A stretch of DNA of 64,000 nucleotides. Source: Rhabdornis inornatus. Lineage: Eukaryota > Chordata > Aves > Passeriformes > Rhabdornithidae. Below, piece by piece: positions 46,730 through 59,816 of this stretch (its first letter is position 1; every line of letters starts with the position of its first letter). A program made the translations under genes and the position numbers. The stretch spans positions 1,054,249-1,118,248 of the forward strand of contig VWZS01002364.1 in the NCBI GenBank assembly GCA_013397075.1, written 5' to 3'. The notes beneath the pieces are model-generated. The model had not been told where the DNA came from, did not search any database, and saw only the letters and a program-made list of their open reading frames with translations.

Positions 46730-49700
46730 GTAAGTAAAGGAGAAAACACATCTGTGTGTGGAAGTTCTTGAATAATTGCACTGTTTGTTTAATGATATAG
46801 CTGATGTTATGAGTGCTCCTGGAGAGTACAGCAGAGCTGGAGCAGCATGGATAAGGATGTTTTCCTTCAGGGTAATGTGAAATGCTTTGTTTTGTCCTGG
46901 TGTGTTCAAGAGGACTACATTTCCATTTTGGCTTCAAGAGGCCTCCCCTTTTAAAAACTGAAATTATCTTTCACAAAAGTAATGCTGGTTTAAGAAATTA
47001 AAACTTCTATTTATTTACTTATTTCCACTTCAAAGCAAAGTAGTTCACTCACCCGTTTTGGGAACAAAGCTACTCACTGAAGCTGATCGGAGTTTGCAAA
47101 GGGTTTTAGTAAGTCCAAGATTTCATTTTTCAATCAATTTTGTATTCATCAAGAAATTTCATTCATCTCTAGCTATAATGTTTTGGTTTGCAAGTTTGTT
47201 TTTTTTTTTCATATATGTTTACCACCCATATTGCAAGAGTTAATAAATAAACCCAAATTGATTTATGACTTGTTTTGCTTGGACAAGTTTATGAATAGAA
47301 ATGCTATATAGGATTTAATTAAATTCCTTCTTTCCTCCAAGAATGCCACTATCCAAAACAAATTGAGAATTTTGTTCAGAAATTGTGCTCACACTTTGTA
47401 GTACTATGGATACTCTTGAGATAAACTGACATCTGGGGTAGATATTCATGAGAATGGTTTCCAAAGCTCAGAATGAAAACTTTTAAACTTCTATGCTGTC
47501 CTTAAGTTTTAATATATGCCTGGCTTAATACTGCATTTCAGTATTGACATAAATCCTGTATTTTGCATAACAGCTGCACCTCAGCAAATTGTAAACCTTT
47601 TCTTGATACATTTTGGCAGCAGCTGCAGGTAACATCCCGTGTTGAATTTCTAGATTGTTCACCGACGTCAGCATTCATCAAGCCTTTTGTCTACTACACT
47701 TTAAAGATTTTCCTTTATCTGCTCTGGAAATACAAGTGTTATTCTTTTCTCTGAAATCTCACCAATTTGTTATTTGTAGACATGGCATGGAGAGGAAGGA
47801 GGGATAAGGAGGCAGTGGGAGTGAGTCAATATTTTATTGTAATGATACTCTGGTGTTATTCCAGCCAGTCAGTTTTACCCCTATTGTGCTGACTGCAGTG
47901 CTATCCATGGCAGACTCTCAGAAATGAAAGGCTGCATCTTTTTTACTGCTGGTTAATGTGATATAGCACAGATAAAAAATAGGTAGATAGTTACACCAAC
48001 TTTATTCTCTGAACAAAGAATCTGACAGTTTAAGGCTGTGCCACCTTTCCCAAAGGCCAGGTGTGTGCAGGGTAGACCTGCGTCCATCCTATTTACCAGT
48101 ATCCAGAAGTACAAGAACTAACTGTGCTGAGGATTAATCTAAGTATGTTATCTAAACACTTGTATTTCATGGCCAGAAAACCACTCTGTTAAACCATCTG
48201 AGGGTCTGCTGCCTCCATAAGAGGATAGCGTTGTGGTGGCTGAGGGTATTGGGTCATGTCCCTCATGGCTGAAAGAAAAAAAGTAATGGCATATGAATAA
48301 AATCCCAGAGATTTCCAGAAAATATCTTGATTTTGTCACGATAAGTCAATAAATAATTTTTTACATACAGAGATACATTAGGCCAGTACTGGCTGCTTCT
48401 GGAATCCTACCCTTAATATCAGCCTTCCTGCCTAAGTGCCAACCTGCTTGCCTTCATTCCAGTGTTGGAAAAAATCCCTGAAATCCCTGCCCCTCAACCC
48501 CAAAACAGAAGAAAAGAGGTTAGTTTGTGGCTTTTTATTTGATAGTTTGGGAATTTTTTTTGGTAGGCCATCTAGAAAAAAAAATCTAGCGGAAATTAGA
48601 TGAACATAAAATTATTTTTGACACATTTGGCAAATGGTAGTGTTTTTAAGAAGTCTGCTCATGAACCCTGTTGTGTAAGCAGCCACTTGCTCAGTTTGAG
48701 TAAGAGGTTTTCTTGCCAGAAAGCAGAAAGAAAAGATCACCAGTTGGAGATTCATCCTTTCCACTTGTATTTTCTTTGCCTGTGATCCCCAAAATGTTTG
48801 GTGGAAATGGCAATGTTGTACTTTTACAACAAAAGCACAGGAGATTAAAGTGAAGATATGAAAACAAATGCTTGAAAAGTTACATTCCAGGAAAAGAGAG
48901 ACACAGAGAAGCTGACAGAGAAAGCTGATGCTCAGGAGTACACTAAGAACCTTCAGAGGGTTGGTATTTATGGAAAACAAAGCACTTTTTTAGGAGTTTA
49001 AATTACACACTAAGCAATGGCCACAAACTTTTATTGCGTTCCAGGAAAAGAACAGGAAAAAGAACATAAAATACTCAGAGTTATCTATGCTAAATATTAG
49101 ACTGGATATTATATCCTGTCTTTAATGTAGTGGATAAAACCCAAATCGTCTGAATTATTATCATTTTTTAAAACCTAGAAACACAATCTGGGAAGAAGTT
49201 TTTATGCTGGGCTGCTTTTTAGCTGGGTTGTTTCTGAGGAATTAAAAAGAGCTGAAAATCTCATATTTTGCATTGCATAATCAATGATTCAATGACTGAC
49301 CAAATACCCATCATTCTGTTCCATTCATAAGATTATGCTATACATGGTCAGGTGGCATTTGTCCAGAAGCTGACATGTCCTTTCATTGCTAAAAACCTTG
49401 GTTTGGAATGGAATAGAGTCAAGTACAGGAAGGAAATGATTGTGGAAACTGTAAGAATTTGAGACCTGAGCTATCTTCAGACACAACAAAACATTTCCTC
49501 CTGTTATCGGCAGGTATGCAATTACTGATCAGGCAAAAATGCCAAGAAATATTTCAAGAAGGTATTTGGCTTTTGGAGGCTAATTCTGCCATCAGAGTGC
49601 TTGTCAGACATAATCAGAGCATCATGCTGGCATATTTTTTCTTATATGAAGAGAAGTAAAAGGGGTAAATATTTAGAGCTTGGGCTTTTACTGCCTGTTT

Positions 49701-49802
49701 CAAGGGACCCTACTGAATGTCTTTGCATTCTCAAAAGGTCCTTTATTAAAAGAAAGATAAGCTCCAAAGAACATTGTTAAACTCTTTTTTTTTTTCTTTT
49801 AG
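46730..49802. other. Non-coding stretch ending in acceptor-like tract
   Basis: No gene is seen. It contains a T-run near 47200-47211, a 9-bp tandem pair (aaatccctg twice) at 48472-48489, and a 122-codon minus-strand frame at 48612-48980 without recognisable content. It ends with aactctttttttttttcttttag-type sequence, a strong acceptor ending at 49802 that is followed by ATG but has no clear donor downstream. Confidence 0.5.
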
Positions 49803-49896
49803 ATGGATAAGATTGTGATGGATACAGCTGATTATATTATCAGAGTCTAGGAATTTTAAGATCAACTCGGGTTCCAGAAAAATTCAAGCTATCCAC

Positions 49897-49950
49897 AAGT
49901 TAAAATAATTTTCAAGTGCATCAAAGTTAAAATAATTTTCAAGTGCATCA
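49897..49950 (+). repeat. Perfect 27-bp tandem duplication (two copies)
   Basis: The 27-bp unit beginning aagttaaaataattttcaag occurs at 49897-49923 and again, identically, at 49924-49950. The absence of any mismatch implies a recent slippage or end-joining duplication. It lies 95 bp after the acceptor-like tract and just upstream of a 138-codon AT-rich open frame (49977-50393) that I do not consider a gene. Confidence 0.92.
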
Positions 49951-50393
49951 TGTGAAAGGCAATTAGAAGTACAGATGTGATGCTGGTGCACAGAATTTTC
50001 CAAGTTATTTGGAGAAATTTAAGTATGGCACTGATTGAGTTTAACTTTTTTCACAATAAGAAAAGGTTTCTTTCAGCTGGAAATGATGAAGTCAAGCATA
50101 AAACATTTGCATATCTAAAACATATTCTGGACTTTAAGCCACTTCAAATACTGCCATTTAAAATGACTCTTAAAATAATATATTGTACACAAGAATATCA
50201 AAGTAACAACAGTATTCTTTTGCTAGAGAACAGAACAAACACACTTAAATTAAAATGTAGAATATTTACTGCACAGAAAGAAAATGTGTTGGCCATGGAT
50301 AATAGTTATTTAATTATGTTTTCAGTGGAAACCACCTCTTTCCTGAATAGAGCTGGTTGTTATTTGCACCTGCATCCTCATAACTTAAAATGA

Positions 50394-51309
50394 CCTTAAA
50401 GAACGTTAAGTGAAAGCCAATTTTAATTAACTACAATTTGATCAGTTAATATTTGAGGAGATCAGCTCTATCTGGAAGTAGTGCAGGGCTAAATCTGCAG
50501 AGAGCACATTTCTGGTTAGCACCACCCCTCACTTAAAGGCATCCTGCCAGCTAGCAGGGATTTTTACTCCAAGATTAGGCACATCTCTTCCTTAATGAAT
50601 GGAGGGGAAGAGCTAAATCAGCTCAGAGTAATGTCACTGGAGAGCAGCAGGCTGAACCATTCCAGGGAAAACCAGTAAGATGTCAGCTGTATCCCTGAGA
50701 GTGAGGCATACAACTCTATTTAGGCTTCTCTGCTGTGAATTAAACATCTCTAAATTGGCTAAAAGGAATCTCAGGACAATATTGAAAGCAGTCACCTGAG
50801 TGTTGACCTGAGAAGTGTTGGTACCTGAGAAACTGCCAGGATTTCTGTAGCAATCTAGTATATCAGTTCAATAAGTATTCAAACACAGCCACATATATAG
50901 GGAGACAGAATATCCAGCCAGAGACCTATAAATATAATATTTCTTCATGAATACCATGAAGTAACTCTCTCAGTATATATAGGGCAAAACAACTGCAAAT
51001 ACTTCTGCTGTTTCAGGACTTTTGTGGGTAAATCTGCACTTTATCCAGTTTAAAATTTTTAACACAATGATAATGGAACCATGACTTTTCAGCCCTAATG
51101 ATAGAGCCTGGAAGTCACAGAGTAGGTCATGCAGCTCTGTGTTTCCCTGAGGGCACAGACTGCTCAGTAAATCTGCTTGGTCTTCTCACTTATGCATTGA
51201 ACTTCAAAAGTCAAAACAAAACAAGAAACCAAACCCCTAAAAACAAGTAGCACTCCTGCTCAGAGGGTGCTTGAGGGAGTTATTCCAATTTGTTCTTTCT
51301 TCCACTTAC
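50394..51309. other. Non-coding stretch, nothing specific
   Basis: No gene, RNA or repeat is supported. Confidence 0.6.
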
Positions 51310-51392
51310 CTTCTATGGGAGGAAATATTTATGGAGGAAACAAACGGAAAAAGATCACAAAGATCCTGCCACACAGATTTCCTGATGTTATT
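51310..51392 (-). other. Strong candidate exon, 83 nt, minus strand, open in one frame
   Basis: On the minus strand the acceptor gcctcatcctctgtag ends opposite 51393 after a long pyrimidine tract. The donor AAG|GTAAGT, matching consensus at every key position, follows opposite 51309. The first frame is open across the interval (27 codons plus two bases, for example NNIRKSVWQDLCDLFPFV); the other two contain stops. Both splice signals are strong, making this the best minus-strand exon candidate. No partner exon with compatible phase was found, so it may be a lncRNA exon. Confidence 0.38.
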
Positions 51393-52013
51393 CTACAGAG
51401 GATGAGGCAAAAATTCTTTACTCAAATTCCTTTCTCCATGTAAACAGGTGGGAAAAAATACTGTCTTTCGTCAACATTTTGTTGTGCTCATTTGTTGTTA
51501 TCTTCAAGACTATTCTATGAAGATACAATTTTTTAACCATGACTGGTGTGTTCAATGACAAAAATGATCCTTTCGGTATGAATTTGTAACGTGCTGAAAT
51601 GTATTGTTTGCTAAGTGGCCTTATCTATAATTCAGAGAGTATTTGTGTGCTTTGGAAGATCACTTGGAAAAGTCTGTGAAAGGAAGTAATTTAGTTATTT
51701 GGCTGTATTAAGGATGAAATTAATTTAAGATGAATTAGAACTTCTACAGAAGTGATATGAAAAGAACCCAACAGCCAAAGTTCTCGGCTTTGGAAGAGGT
51801 AATTAGGCAGTACTGGATGAGCCTTGATGAACATGCAATTGGATATCCATTAGTGGATCTAGAGAGGCAATTTGAGAAGGTGTTCACCCTAGTGAATGCT
51901 TGTAGCCTGTTTCAGTGACAAAATAGATTAATTTAAATTACTGCTTTAAACTATTCAGGGGCAGACTTCATTTCAGTTTGAGTCCCTCTCTCCTCCCTCT
52001 TGTTGCTCCACAG
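51393..52013. other. Non-coding stretch between opposing candidate exons
   Basis: No gene is seen. It ends in a very long pyrimidine tract (agtccctctctcctccctct and on to ctccacag) preceding 52014. Confidence 0.6.
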
Positions 52014-52148
52014 CCATAAAAAACGCAGAGATGCTGCAACCCAAGTACCCAAGTGAAGGCAAAGTTCCATCTGAGAATGCCTTGGGCTCCAGAAGGTTCA
52101 GGTTCACAGCATGAACTTAGAGACTGGCTATTGAGAACACAGTGGCTG
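52014..52148 (+). other. Strong candidate exon, 135 nt, probably non-coding
   Basis: The acceptor has about 30 nearly uninterrupted pyrimidines ending ctcttgttgctccacag at 52013, the best in the window. The donor CTG|GTAAGT starts at 52149. All three frames contain stops. The longest short frame starts at an internal ATG (MLQPKYPSEGKVPSENALGS and a few more residues), closing at TGA before the donor. It is best read as a lncRNA or 5' UTR exon. It is less AT-rich than its flanks. The partner plus-strand exon could be 39506-39687, but nothing in sequence proves linkage. Confidence 0.4.
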
Positions 52149-55100
52149 GTAAGTCTTTGCTAAGTGAAGATCAAGATCACAAGCATTTGTTTTGAATCAT
52201 TTTTGGAGTAGCGATGAATCTGTGCAATTTTATTTTCAGCTCAACAGGACATTGGAAGTTGCTAAGCTGTTTAATGTAGGTAACATGATACTCTATGATA
52301 AAAATGATCCATTAGTGAGCTGAGTGACAAAAAGAGTGTGTCTAAAAAAGATCCTTAAGGATAGGCCAAAATTGTTTGCATTTATTTTAATGATATCCAA
52401 ATGGTGTTCTAACTAAAGATGTTAATAATTACAATGAGCAATAAAACTCTAGAAAGAGTTAAATTTACTGGCAGGCTTTATTCTGCTGCAGTGTTCTGTT
52501 TGACATAGTTCCATAACCTATTCCCTTCAAGAAATGTCAATTATTTTGTTTTATTTTTAAAAATTTCTTCCATGTCTTAGCTGTGAGGAGAGACAGAGCA
52601 TGGAAATTGTCAGGGATATATAATGTTTTGCAATCACATGCTCATGGTTTTCCTTAGGGTGACTGAAAGGTCAGAGAAGATGCTACAGGAAACTTTCAAG
52701 CAACAATAAATATGGAAGTTATTCCAGAGGGTGGGACTGGTCCTCTGTTTATCTGGTACTAGAGGCACTTTTGTGGGCATGTGATTTGTAAGCATTATAA
52801 AATGATGGAATCACAGTGGCCTTGTCCATCTCCTACCAAGCAATAAGCAGCACTAATAAACTTAATCCTCAACACAGTCCTGACAGTATTTCCAAGGGCT
52901 GTTTCAGAAAATATAAACACATTAAAGAATAACCAGAAACCCAAGCTGCTCAGCAATCACAGATTTCTCATTTGTGTGTTGAAGACATAGCAACCCAAAT
53001 TACCCTTGAAACTACTCTATTTATTCCAAGTCATACCCTTTTCTGAGCTGTATTTTTAGACAACTTCATACTAGTAGTACAAGAGCTTGTTCCAGACAAG
53101 GGCTTAACTTGGGTTTATGTTAACATATAATTTGTAAAAGTTTGTAATAAACATCCTTCGCTGAGACTGGCAGAAACTGTAGGAAGGAAAACACCACCAC
53201 TAACTTTGGATACTTGCTTTGATTCAGACCTCATTGTGCTATGTTTGTTATGAGAGCTCCAAAACTGCACAGAAGTGATGAATTGTTGTGTCACTAAGAC
53301 CAGAATTTCCAAAGCAGCCTCGTCTTTTTAGATTTTGACTTCCAATATAAATATTCACCAGAGGTCTGGCGTTGGACTGGGAAGTGTGCTAGCATGCTTT
53401 CATTCAGATAGCAAGAAATATGCAATGCATGATTCAAGATCTTAAGCCTGAGCTTGCATCCCGTAATGCACTCCCTGAAGCTGATGAAATTTTAGGGTGT
53501 ACAGGAAGCGCCAGCTGAAGTCTTACAAATAAACACTTAGTGAATATTTATGTAAACACAGTAAACAGAAAAGGAAAGTGCCAGTATGCACATCCTGCTG
53601 GTCAGTCTGAAAATACTACTCTTCCCAGGCCAGTTTTTATATTCTTCAGAATAACAGGACCATCATTATTTTCCCAATGCTGGGAGAGTTTCCCCTCTGT
53701 TAGTCACACAGAGTAAAAGCAGGTTTGTAGTCTCAGTTCAGCTGCGTTTGGAAACTAGTCTTGTTTGTAAAGATGGAAGGAAACGAGGCAGGAACCTATT
53801 TCTCTGCAGAGGCATTCAGTTTTTCCATGGTCACTCTTTTCTCCACATTGACCAGCTTCTCTGCATTGGCTAAAGTTTTGGACTCCTTCAAAATACCAGG
53901 TTATGATTGATACAATTCAGGATGCATTAATGACTTTGAAAGGATATTCTAGAAACTGCTATGATATTGCACTCTATGTGAGTTCTGTTTTATTATTTAA
54001 ATCACATAGCTGTTCTGGTCAAAATTGCTTGTGACGTTGTTTGAGGCACCAAGCAAGCTCTTAATGGGAAAATCCATTTCTCTGAAGTGCCAGCACTTTA
54101 AATAATTTAAAGCTATCCTTCCTGTTCTACCAAAAGGAAGTTTAATCTATTACTTATCTGTCCAGGCACCTACTTTTCAAATGTGTTGGACTATCTTGAA
54201 TTAAGAGGGAAAAAAAGTTGTTGGAATAAATTAAATAAATAATTCCATATAATAAATTGTGGCAATTTAATAATTAGTGAGAAGCCTTGTGTTTATAGAT
54301 TTTGCATAACATGGCATATGAATAACACAAACAGATGGTTGTTTATTCAGCATATACAAGCCAATTTTAGAGGAATAACAGATGGTGAATGCCAGAGCCA
54401 GAAGAAAGTGAACATTTTTTAAAAGCTATGTGATCATGTAATTCAATGGATTAAATATGAGCATTCACAACAATTCAGGTGAGTTAGGTTCTGTTATCAT
54501 TGACAGTGGATAAACAGAGACATTAATGCTTCCCTACATTAAAGTTGGAATTAACAGCATCACAACCGTGCATTCAACAAGCCTCAAACTTCAACACGAC
54601 TTAAAATGATCAGTTCCACATAACAAAGTGTTTATGTGAGGAAACCAAACAGCAGAAATCATTCCAGATAGCTCAAAAATGATGAGTATTACCTTGTTAA
54701 GATTTGTTTCATAAGCATGACCAAACCAATACAACAGAAGTGTGCCAGGATGTCAGGAAGAAGAGTGGGAAGATGAGTGGGAAGAATAGGGAATGACTGA
54801 CCTTTTCATTATTTCAGAGATTGACAAAGCTGGAAATAGTTCCACCTTCTCCTAGTCATAGTGTCTCAGAGGACAATATTCTCTTAAAGAAACAAATGAA
54901 TTTTAAAAGCCTTTAGGAACAGCACCAAGGACTGTATGTGTCCATTTATGCATACTGAACTGCTGTTCCTTTGAGGAGTTTCAGCACCCTGGATTCTGGG
55001 TACTGCTTTGTTTTAAATCACCTCCACAAAGGTTTTTTGCAATCAAATAATTTACTTTTATACATGTTTTCTACCAGAGGGAGGCTGTGTCACAAGCAAT

Positions 55101-58100
55101 GCCAGCCAGCACCTGCCTGAAATATGGAGGCCACACTTCTGGTGCTTCCTCTTTGATTTGCTTCCTATGGCTGCCTAGATACAGAAACAGAACTAGCTGT
55201 GACCAGCATTTCCACCTAAGGTCTGGAGCAGATAACTTGATAAAATCGGGGAAATTTAAGTGACTAAGAAGCATCTGCAGTGTCTTTTCCAAATATAACA
55301 GTAGTTAGGATCTCCATTTTCCCAGAGAGACAATACATGCCAGTTCAACCTGCTCATATGTTCTGCCACACCACTGGAGATAAAGCAGGCACTTGAGTGG
55401 CTTTATTGAGGTCACACGGTTGCTCTGTTTCCTCTTTATGCTGGGTTCTTCTTCTGTGTTAAGCTCATATGTAAATAGGGCAGTTCTCATATGGTTCTGG
55501 AAGTGTGTGACCAGCCATGCAGTCTCTAAGAAACAGCCAGTTTTCCTTTAGTTTTTTTATTCTGTAGGTCTTTATTGGGTTGAATATCTTCCTCTTTACA
55601 AGCACCTTTCTGTCAAAGAAACAGAAGACATCTTTCTCCTGTCTTCTTGGAAAGTCCTGCATGGAATAGACTCCTGTAGCTCACAGGATTCACAGCAGTA
55701 ACTCAGTCAAGGGCACATATTCCACTCTGACCCCTGTGTTTCTCACACTGATCTGACAATCTCTTTGGGGAAATCAGAGGAGCCTGGATGGCTCAAAATA
55801 TTATTGATGGGCTGCTGAAGGTCTGCCTACAGTTTTTGTAGAGTCATGAGGGAATTGATTGTGCACTCTCTATTAATCATCTTGTGGCTGAATCTCTCAG
55901 GTGAAGGCTTCAGCCCTGCAATTAGCAATGTGGTCAAAGGCAGGCTGGTGGCAACTGAAAAGTAAAACAAGGTGACTGCTATATTCAGCAGTAGATTGTG
56001 AAAATTGCATCAGTGGTTTCAGTCCAAATTTTACTGACAGAATCTTAGTGTCTCCAAAAAATTAATCCAAAATAACTGCTAGTCAAAAGTTTGGGAACAG
56101 CCAATGTTTTAAAGACAAGAAGGGTGAACTTGTCTCTTCCCAAGAAGTATTCTCTGTACACCAGCAATGAAATGCAAGGAGGTACATTGATGTTAGCACC
56201 ACCCAGGCTGTCAATAAAGAACTTCTGTCCTCAGAAATACCAAATTAAGTTCATATGAATTTCCCACTCTTTCAAAACCACTTTCCCACCAGGCAGAAGA
56301 GATCACAAAACTGAAGAGCATTCCCTCCTTCTCACATCTCTGCAGTCTGTAAGCACTGTGCCTGTAACAGCATTCCCAAGAGGTTTCTTTTACCATCCTG
56401 TCTCATCTCTGCAAGCAGCTGCTTTCGTTTTGCTTGGAGTTCTTGCTTTGCTTATTGAGGCTAAAGCACCAAAAAGCTGGTAGAGAGCTAAGTTCTGTTG
56501 GGAAGATGAAATCTCAATGCAGATGGAGAGTTTTGCTTAACCTATAAAGTAATTCTGGGACAGATATTGCATTGGAAAAATTCTAAAATTTTTCTAACCA
56601 AGTTTGATTGTTCTTGGCTCTTCCTAATTTGCTTTCCTTAGGGCTGTAGCTGCTCCTCACTCTGCAGATGTTTGTCCCATTACTGTTCACAGGAGTTAAA
56701 TATACACAGATATATAAGAGGGATTTGACCATCTACTCTCAGTGTTCCAAGGTCAGCTGAAGTCTGGACCTTTTATTTTCTCTGTGCTCCACCAAGTGAG
56801 AACAAAACTTATGCAAGACTTCCTCGGGGAGCACTAGGCCTGAGGTTTTTTACAGTGCACAAGGCAAAAATTCAAGTATGAAGCACAGCTGTTTGGACAG
56901 GAATCTTGGACCTCTTTGTTTTGAACTGCAGTGACCCACTCAGCCTCACCAACACATGAAACTCAGAAATTCCTGCACAGCTAATAAGTGGGATGTGAAA
57001 TTGCTGGCAGGCAGTGACCAGTTTAGGATCCTCTGGGATTTGCAGGTGGAAAGGCTGTTCTTTCCCTTTCTTTCCCCCCACTCACATTGCTTAAACACAT
57101 CATTCCATCCATGTGCAGGTTTGAATCTCTGTCCACCATCCAAACTGCTGACCCAGTGGTCTTGTTGCAGATAGTGACATTCCTCCCTTCTGCTGAGGAC
57201 AGGTATTTTTGAGCCCTTGAAAACAGGTAAAATAAAAAGGGAAGCAGTATGGCATAAACTAGTCAGTCAGTTTAATTAGAGACAGACCTCCTCTTTTAAA
57301 TACTTTCTATATCCCCCAGGTAGTGCATGTATTTTCAAGTACATAATACATAATAAAGTGCTATTTAAACCTTCCCTTTGATTTAGCTGCAATTCCACAA
57401 ATATTTAGAATTCTGCAATGAGTAGCTTTGCAGAACCAAGACAGGATATGCTGCATTAATAACCAAATGTTAAATAAGTTGTTAAAGGACTGGCAATGGC
57501 TGTGGTGGCTTGGATGAGGTGGAGGCTGCTTGGCTGATTGGGCGTTTCTTGGAGTCAATGATAGATTCTCTTATACCCCCTTACATTTAGAATCCAATTC
57601 TAAAGCATCCAATCATCCAATATCATCTTTGCAAAAATTAGATATCTTTTCTATACTGATGCCTGATCACAACAAGATAAGGGATATCTTTTTCTGTTCT
57701 GTGTGTCTGACCTCTCACATTCATTTTTCTGTTGCAAAGCATGCGAAATGCTATGGAAAGACTGTGGGAAAAATCCACAATTTTTTATGTAGTGATATAA
57801 TGAGCATCCTTGTGCATCCAAGATAATAGGAATTCCAGCATTTGTGCTTACTATAAAATACAACAAGCAAAGACTAAGTCAATCCTGATTCTTTAATACA
57901 GAAATAATTTTGACAGCATCTTTGGCTGGGTATGACATGGAAACTGGTGATTGTTTATGCTTTGCTCTTTTCTGTTTTTTTTGGTCTGCATTAAAATCCC
58001 TCATGAGAAACAAATTTTTTGTCTAGGAATAAACTATTACTTTTTTGGGGACTGGGTTCCAGTGAGTTGGGTAGTACATTTGTTTCTTTTCAGCTGGGAA

Positions 58101-58989
58101 AATGCAAGGAGTATAAAATCCAGATGGACAGCACATGAGGCTGGAACCAGCCCAGGCCAATCAGCCACGTCATGTTGATTTAAGGAAACCTATAGGAAAT
58201 TAAGTAAAAATCCAAACACCAGATAGTGAGAGCAGCAAACTGGCTGCACTGTGGGGGTTTGATCACAGCTCTGGCCTCTCCACACCTCTCTGAATGTTAA
58301 CCTGTATTTGATATTCATTAAGGTGTGGGGAGGGAGGCAGGACTTGCAGAGGGATGGAGCAGCATCTGCAATCCCTACGGATAACTGCAGGAATGTTTAT
58401 TCTTCTTTGTTTATTATTCAGAGTATGTGATCTCTCCTTCTTCCTCTCTTTGTCTCCCTTTGTGTAATAAAGCTCCTCTAGGCATATAAAGTAAGTCATC
58501 TGGAATTGTGCAACTCCTTCTGCCAGGAAGCTGGAAAAGCCCCTCTCCTGTGCAGAGAGAAAAATATGGACTTGTTGCAACTACTGAGAAATTCTAGAAA
58601 TACAGCATTTGTCTTTGGGTTACATTTACATAGCAAAGTGCTGTGGCAAATAATTGTGCTTCTCACAGTTAAAAAAAAAAAATCTCATTTCATCCTGTCC
58701 AAGGTGTTATATTTATTTAAAACTTTTTTAAAAAGTTGGTATACTTGAAAATAGCACGAAGCCTGCAAAGTGCATTAAAAGGCCTCAGTGTCAAAGTTGC
58801 TTTGTTTGCCAATGCGTGCAGAGAAGGAAGAGGAAATAAACAGAGAGGAGCATCTTTTACAGCCACATGGCTAGTGAAATTTTGTATTTATTCTTTGGGG
58901 AAAGGGCAGGGTAGCTGCAGAGCTGCTGGTTGGATAGGAGCCGGCAGTGTTTTTATTGGCAGGCCAGCCTGAGTGGCTGAAAGGTGGCC
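52149..58989. other. Long non-coding stretch
   Basis: No gene is supported. AT-rich segments lie near 54220-54300. A CAG|GTGAGT donor at 54479 has only a moderate acceptor at 54350 (gatggttgtttattcag), and the 128-nt interval has stops in all frames. TATA-like words near 56710, 58114 and 58487 lack promoter context. Other frames are short. Confidence 0.55.
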
Positions 58990-59105
58990 ATTAACACCCT
59001 GACACGAAGTGCTGACAGGGCGATTATAAGATTAACACCCTGTGTTATATTAACAGTGTCAAAACCTCCCCTCACCTGTCAGGGAGGAATAATGGCACGA
59101 AGGAA
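58990..59105. promoter_or_regulatory. Candidate enhancer with repeated ATTAACACCCTG and TALE motifs
   Basis: ATTAACACCCTG occurs twice in 53 bp (58990-59001 and 59031-59042). Between and after them are TGACAG (MEIS/TGIF type), ATTAACA and CACCTGTCA, which merges an E-box with a reversed TGACAG. On the minus strand, cctccctgacag followed by GTGAGG also resembles a recursive splice site. The motif repetition and homeodomain/TALE pairing suggest a developmental regulatory element; conservation was not testable. Confidence 0.3.
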
Positions 59106-59773
59106 AACATTGTAGACAAACGGAGATTTTAACCTGAAAATACCACACAGCTACTCTTTCAAATTGGTCTAAATATCTAAGTGACCTACAAAAGCCCTGG
59201 AAAATGAAAGACTGTATTTCAAATCAGTTTTAAATTGTAGGTTCACAAGTGTGCTTGGCCACTTATCTTGCCATTTTTATTCCATAATTGACCGCCTTCC
59301 AGTGTATGTGCATATATTTTGATTATATTTCATTTTGTATGCAATGATTCTGTATATCCTATCAGTTTGTCTAGAATGTCCCTAGATAAAAAGCATAACA
59401 CATATTCTTTATATATAATTCAGTTTCTAAACAATATCAAGGCAGAGTCAAGGCATCTAAAAGGCCAGAAAGTGCTAATGTCTCGCATAAGAAAAGTTCA
59501 GCTTTTTTAAGTCAGATTTTGGGGGTTTTCAGGGAGTTGTAATACCAACAGATCATGAAAGTTTAAAGGTTGTTGAAACCCCTTAACAAAGTGGATGTCA
59601 TTCATTTATGACTTGTCACAAGTTACTAAAGCTCCAGCTAAAAAGTTCAAATGTCTTGGAAGCAGATCCAACAGAAACATTTAATAACTAAACAAGGATA
59701 AAGGATGGATTTATGAGCGCTGTTTGGTTTGGGGGCTGTTGGAAGACAATGCAAAAAGTTCACAAACACTTTC
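59106..59773. other. Non-coding stretch, nothing specific
   Basis: No gene, RNA or repeat is supported. Confidence 0.6.
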
Positions 59774-59816
59774 AGAGCTTCTCTTATGCTCTGCAGAAGA
59801 GCATAAGTGGAGTATT
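59774..59816. repeat. Hairpin, 10-bp perfect stem extended to about 19 nt
   Basis: CTTATGCTCT (59783-59792) and AGAGCATAAG (59798-59807) pair perfectly around a 5-nt loop. Outside a T-T mismatch the stem continues with C-G, T-G, T-A, C-G and G-T pairs, then loosely to 59774/59816. This is slightly short for a microRNA precursor, and no known microRNA seed is recognised. Confidence 0.5.

Noticed and set aside
49977..50393. 138-codon plus-strand open frame
   Set aside because: AT-rich codons, no family resemblance. About two frames this long are expected by chance in this window.
54351..54478. 128-nt exon with CAG|GTGAGT donor
   Set aside because: Only a moderate acceptor and stops in all frames; kept as a note rather than a candidate.
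56706..56720. TATA-like words near 6266, 36286, 56710, 58114 and 58487 as promoters
   Set aside because: Expected frequently in AT-rich DNA. No GC flank, initiator or downstream exon supports them.
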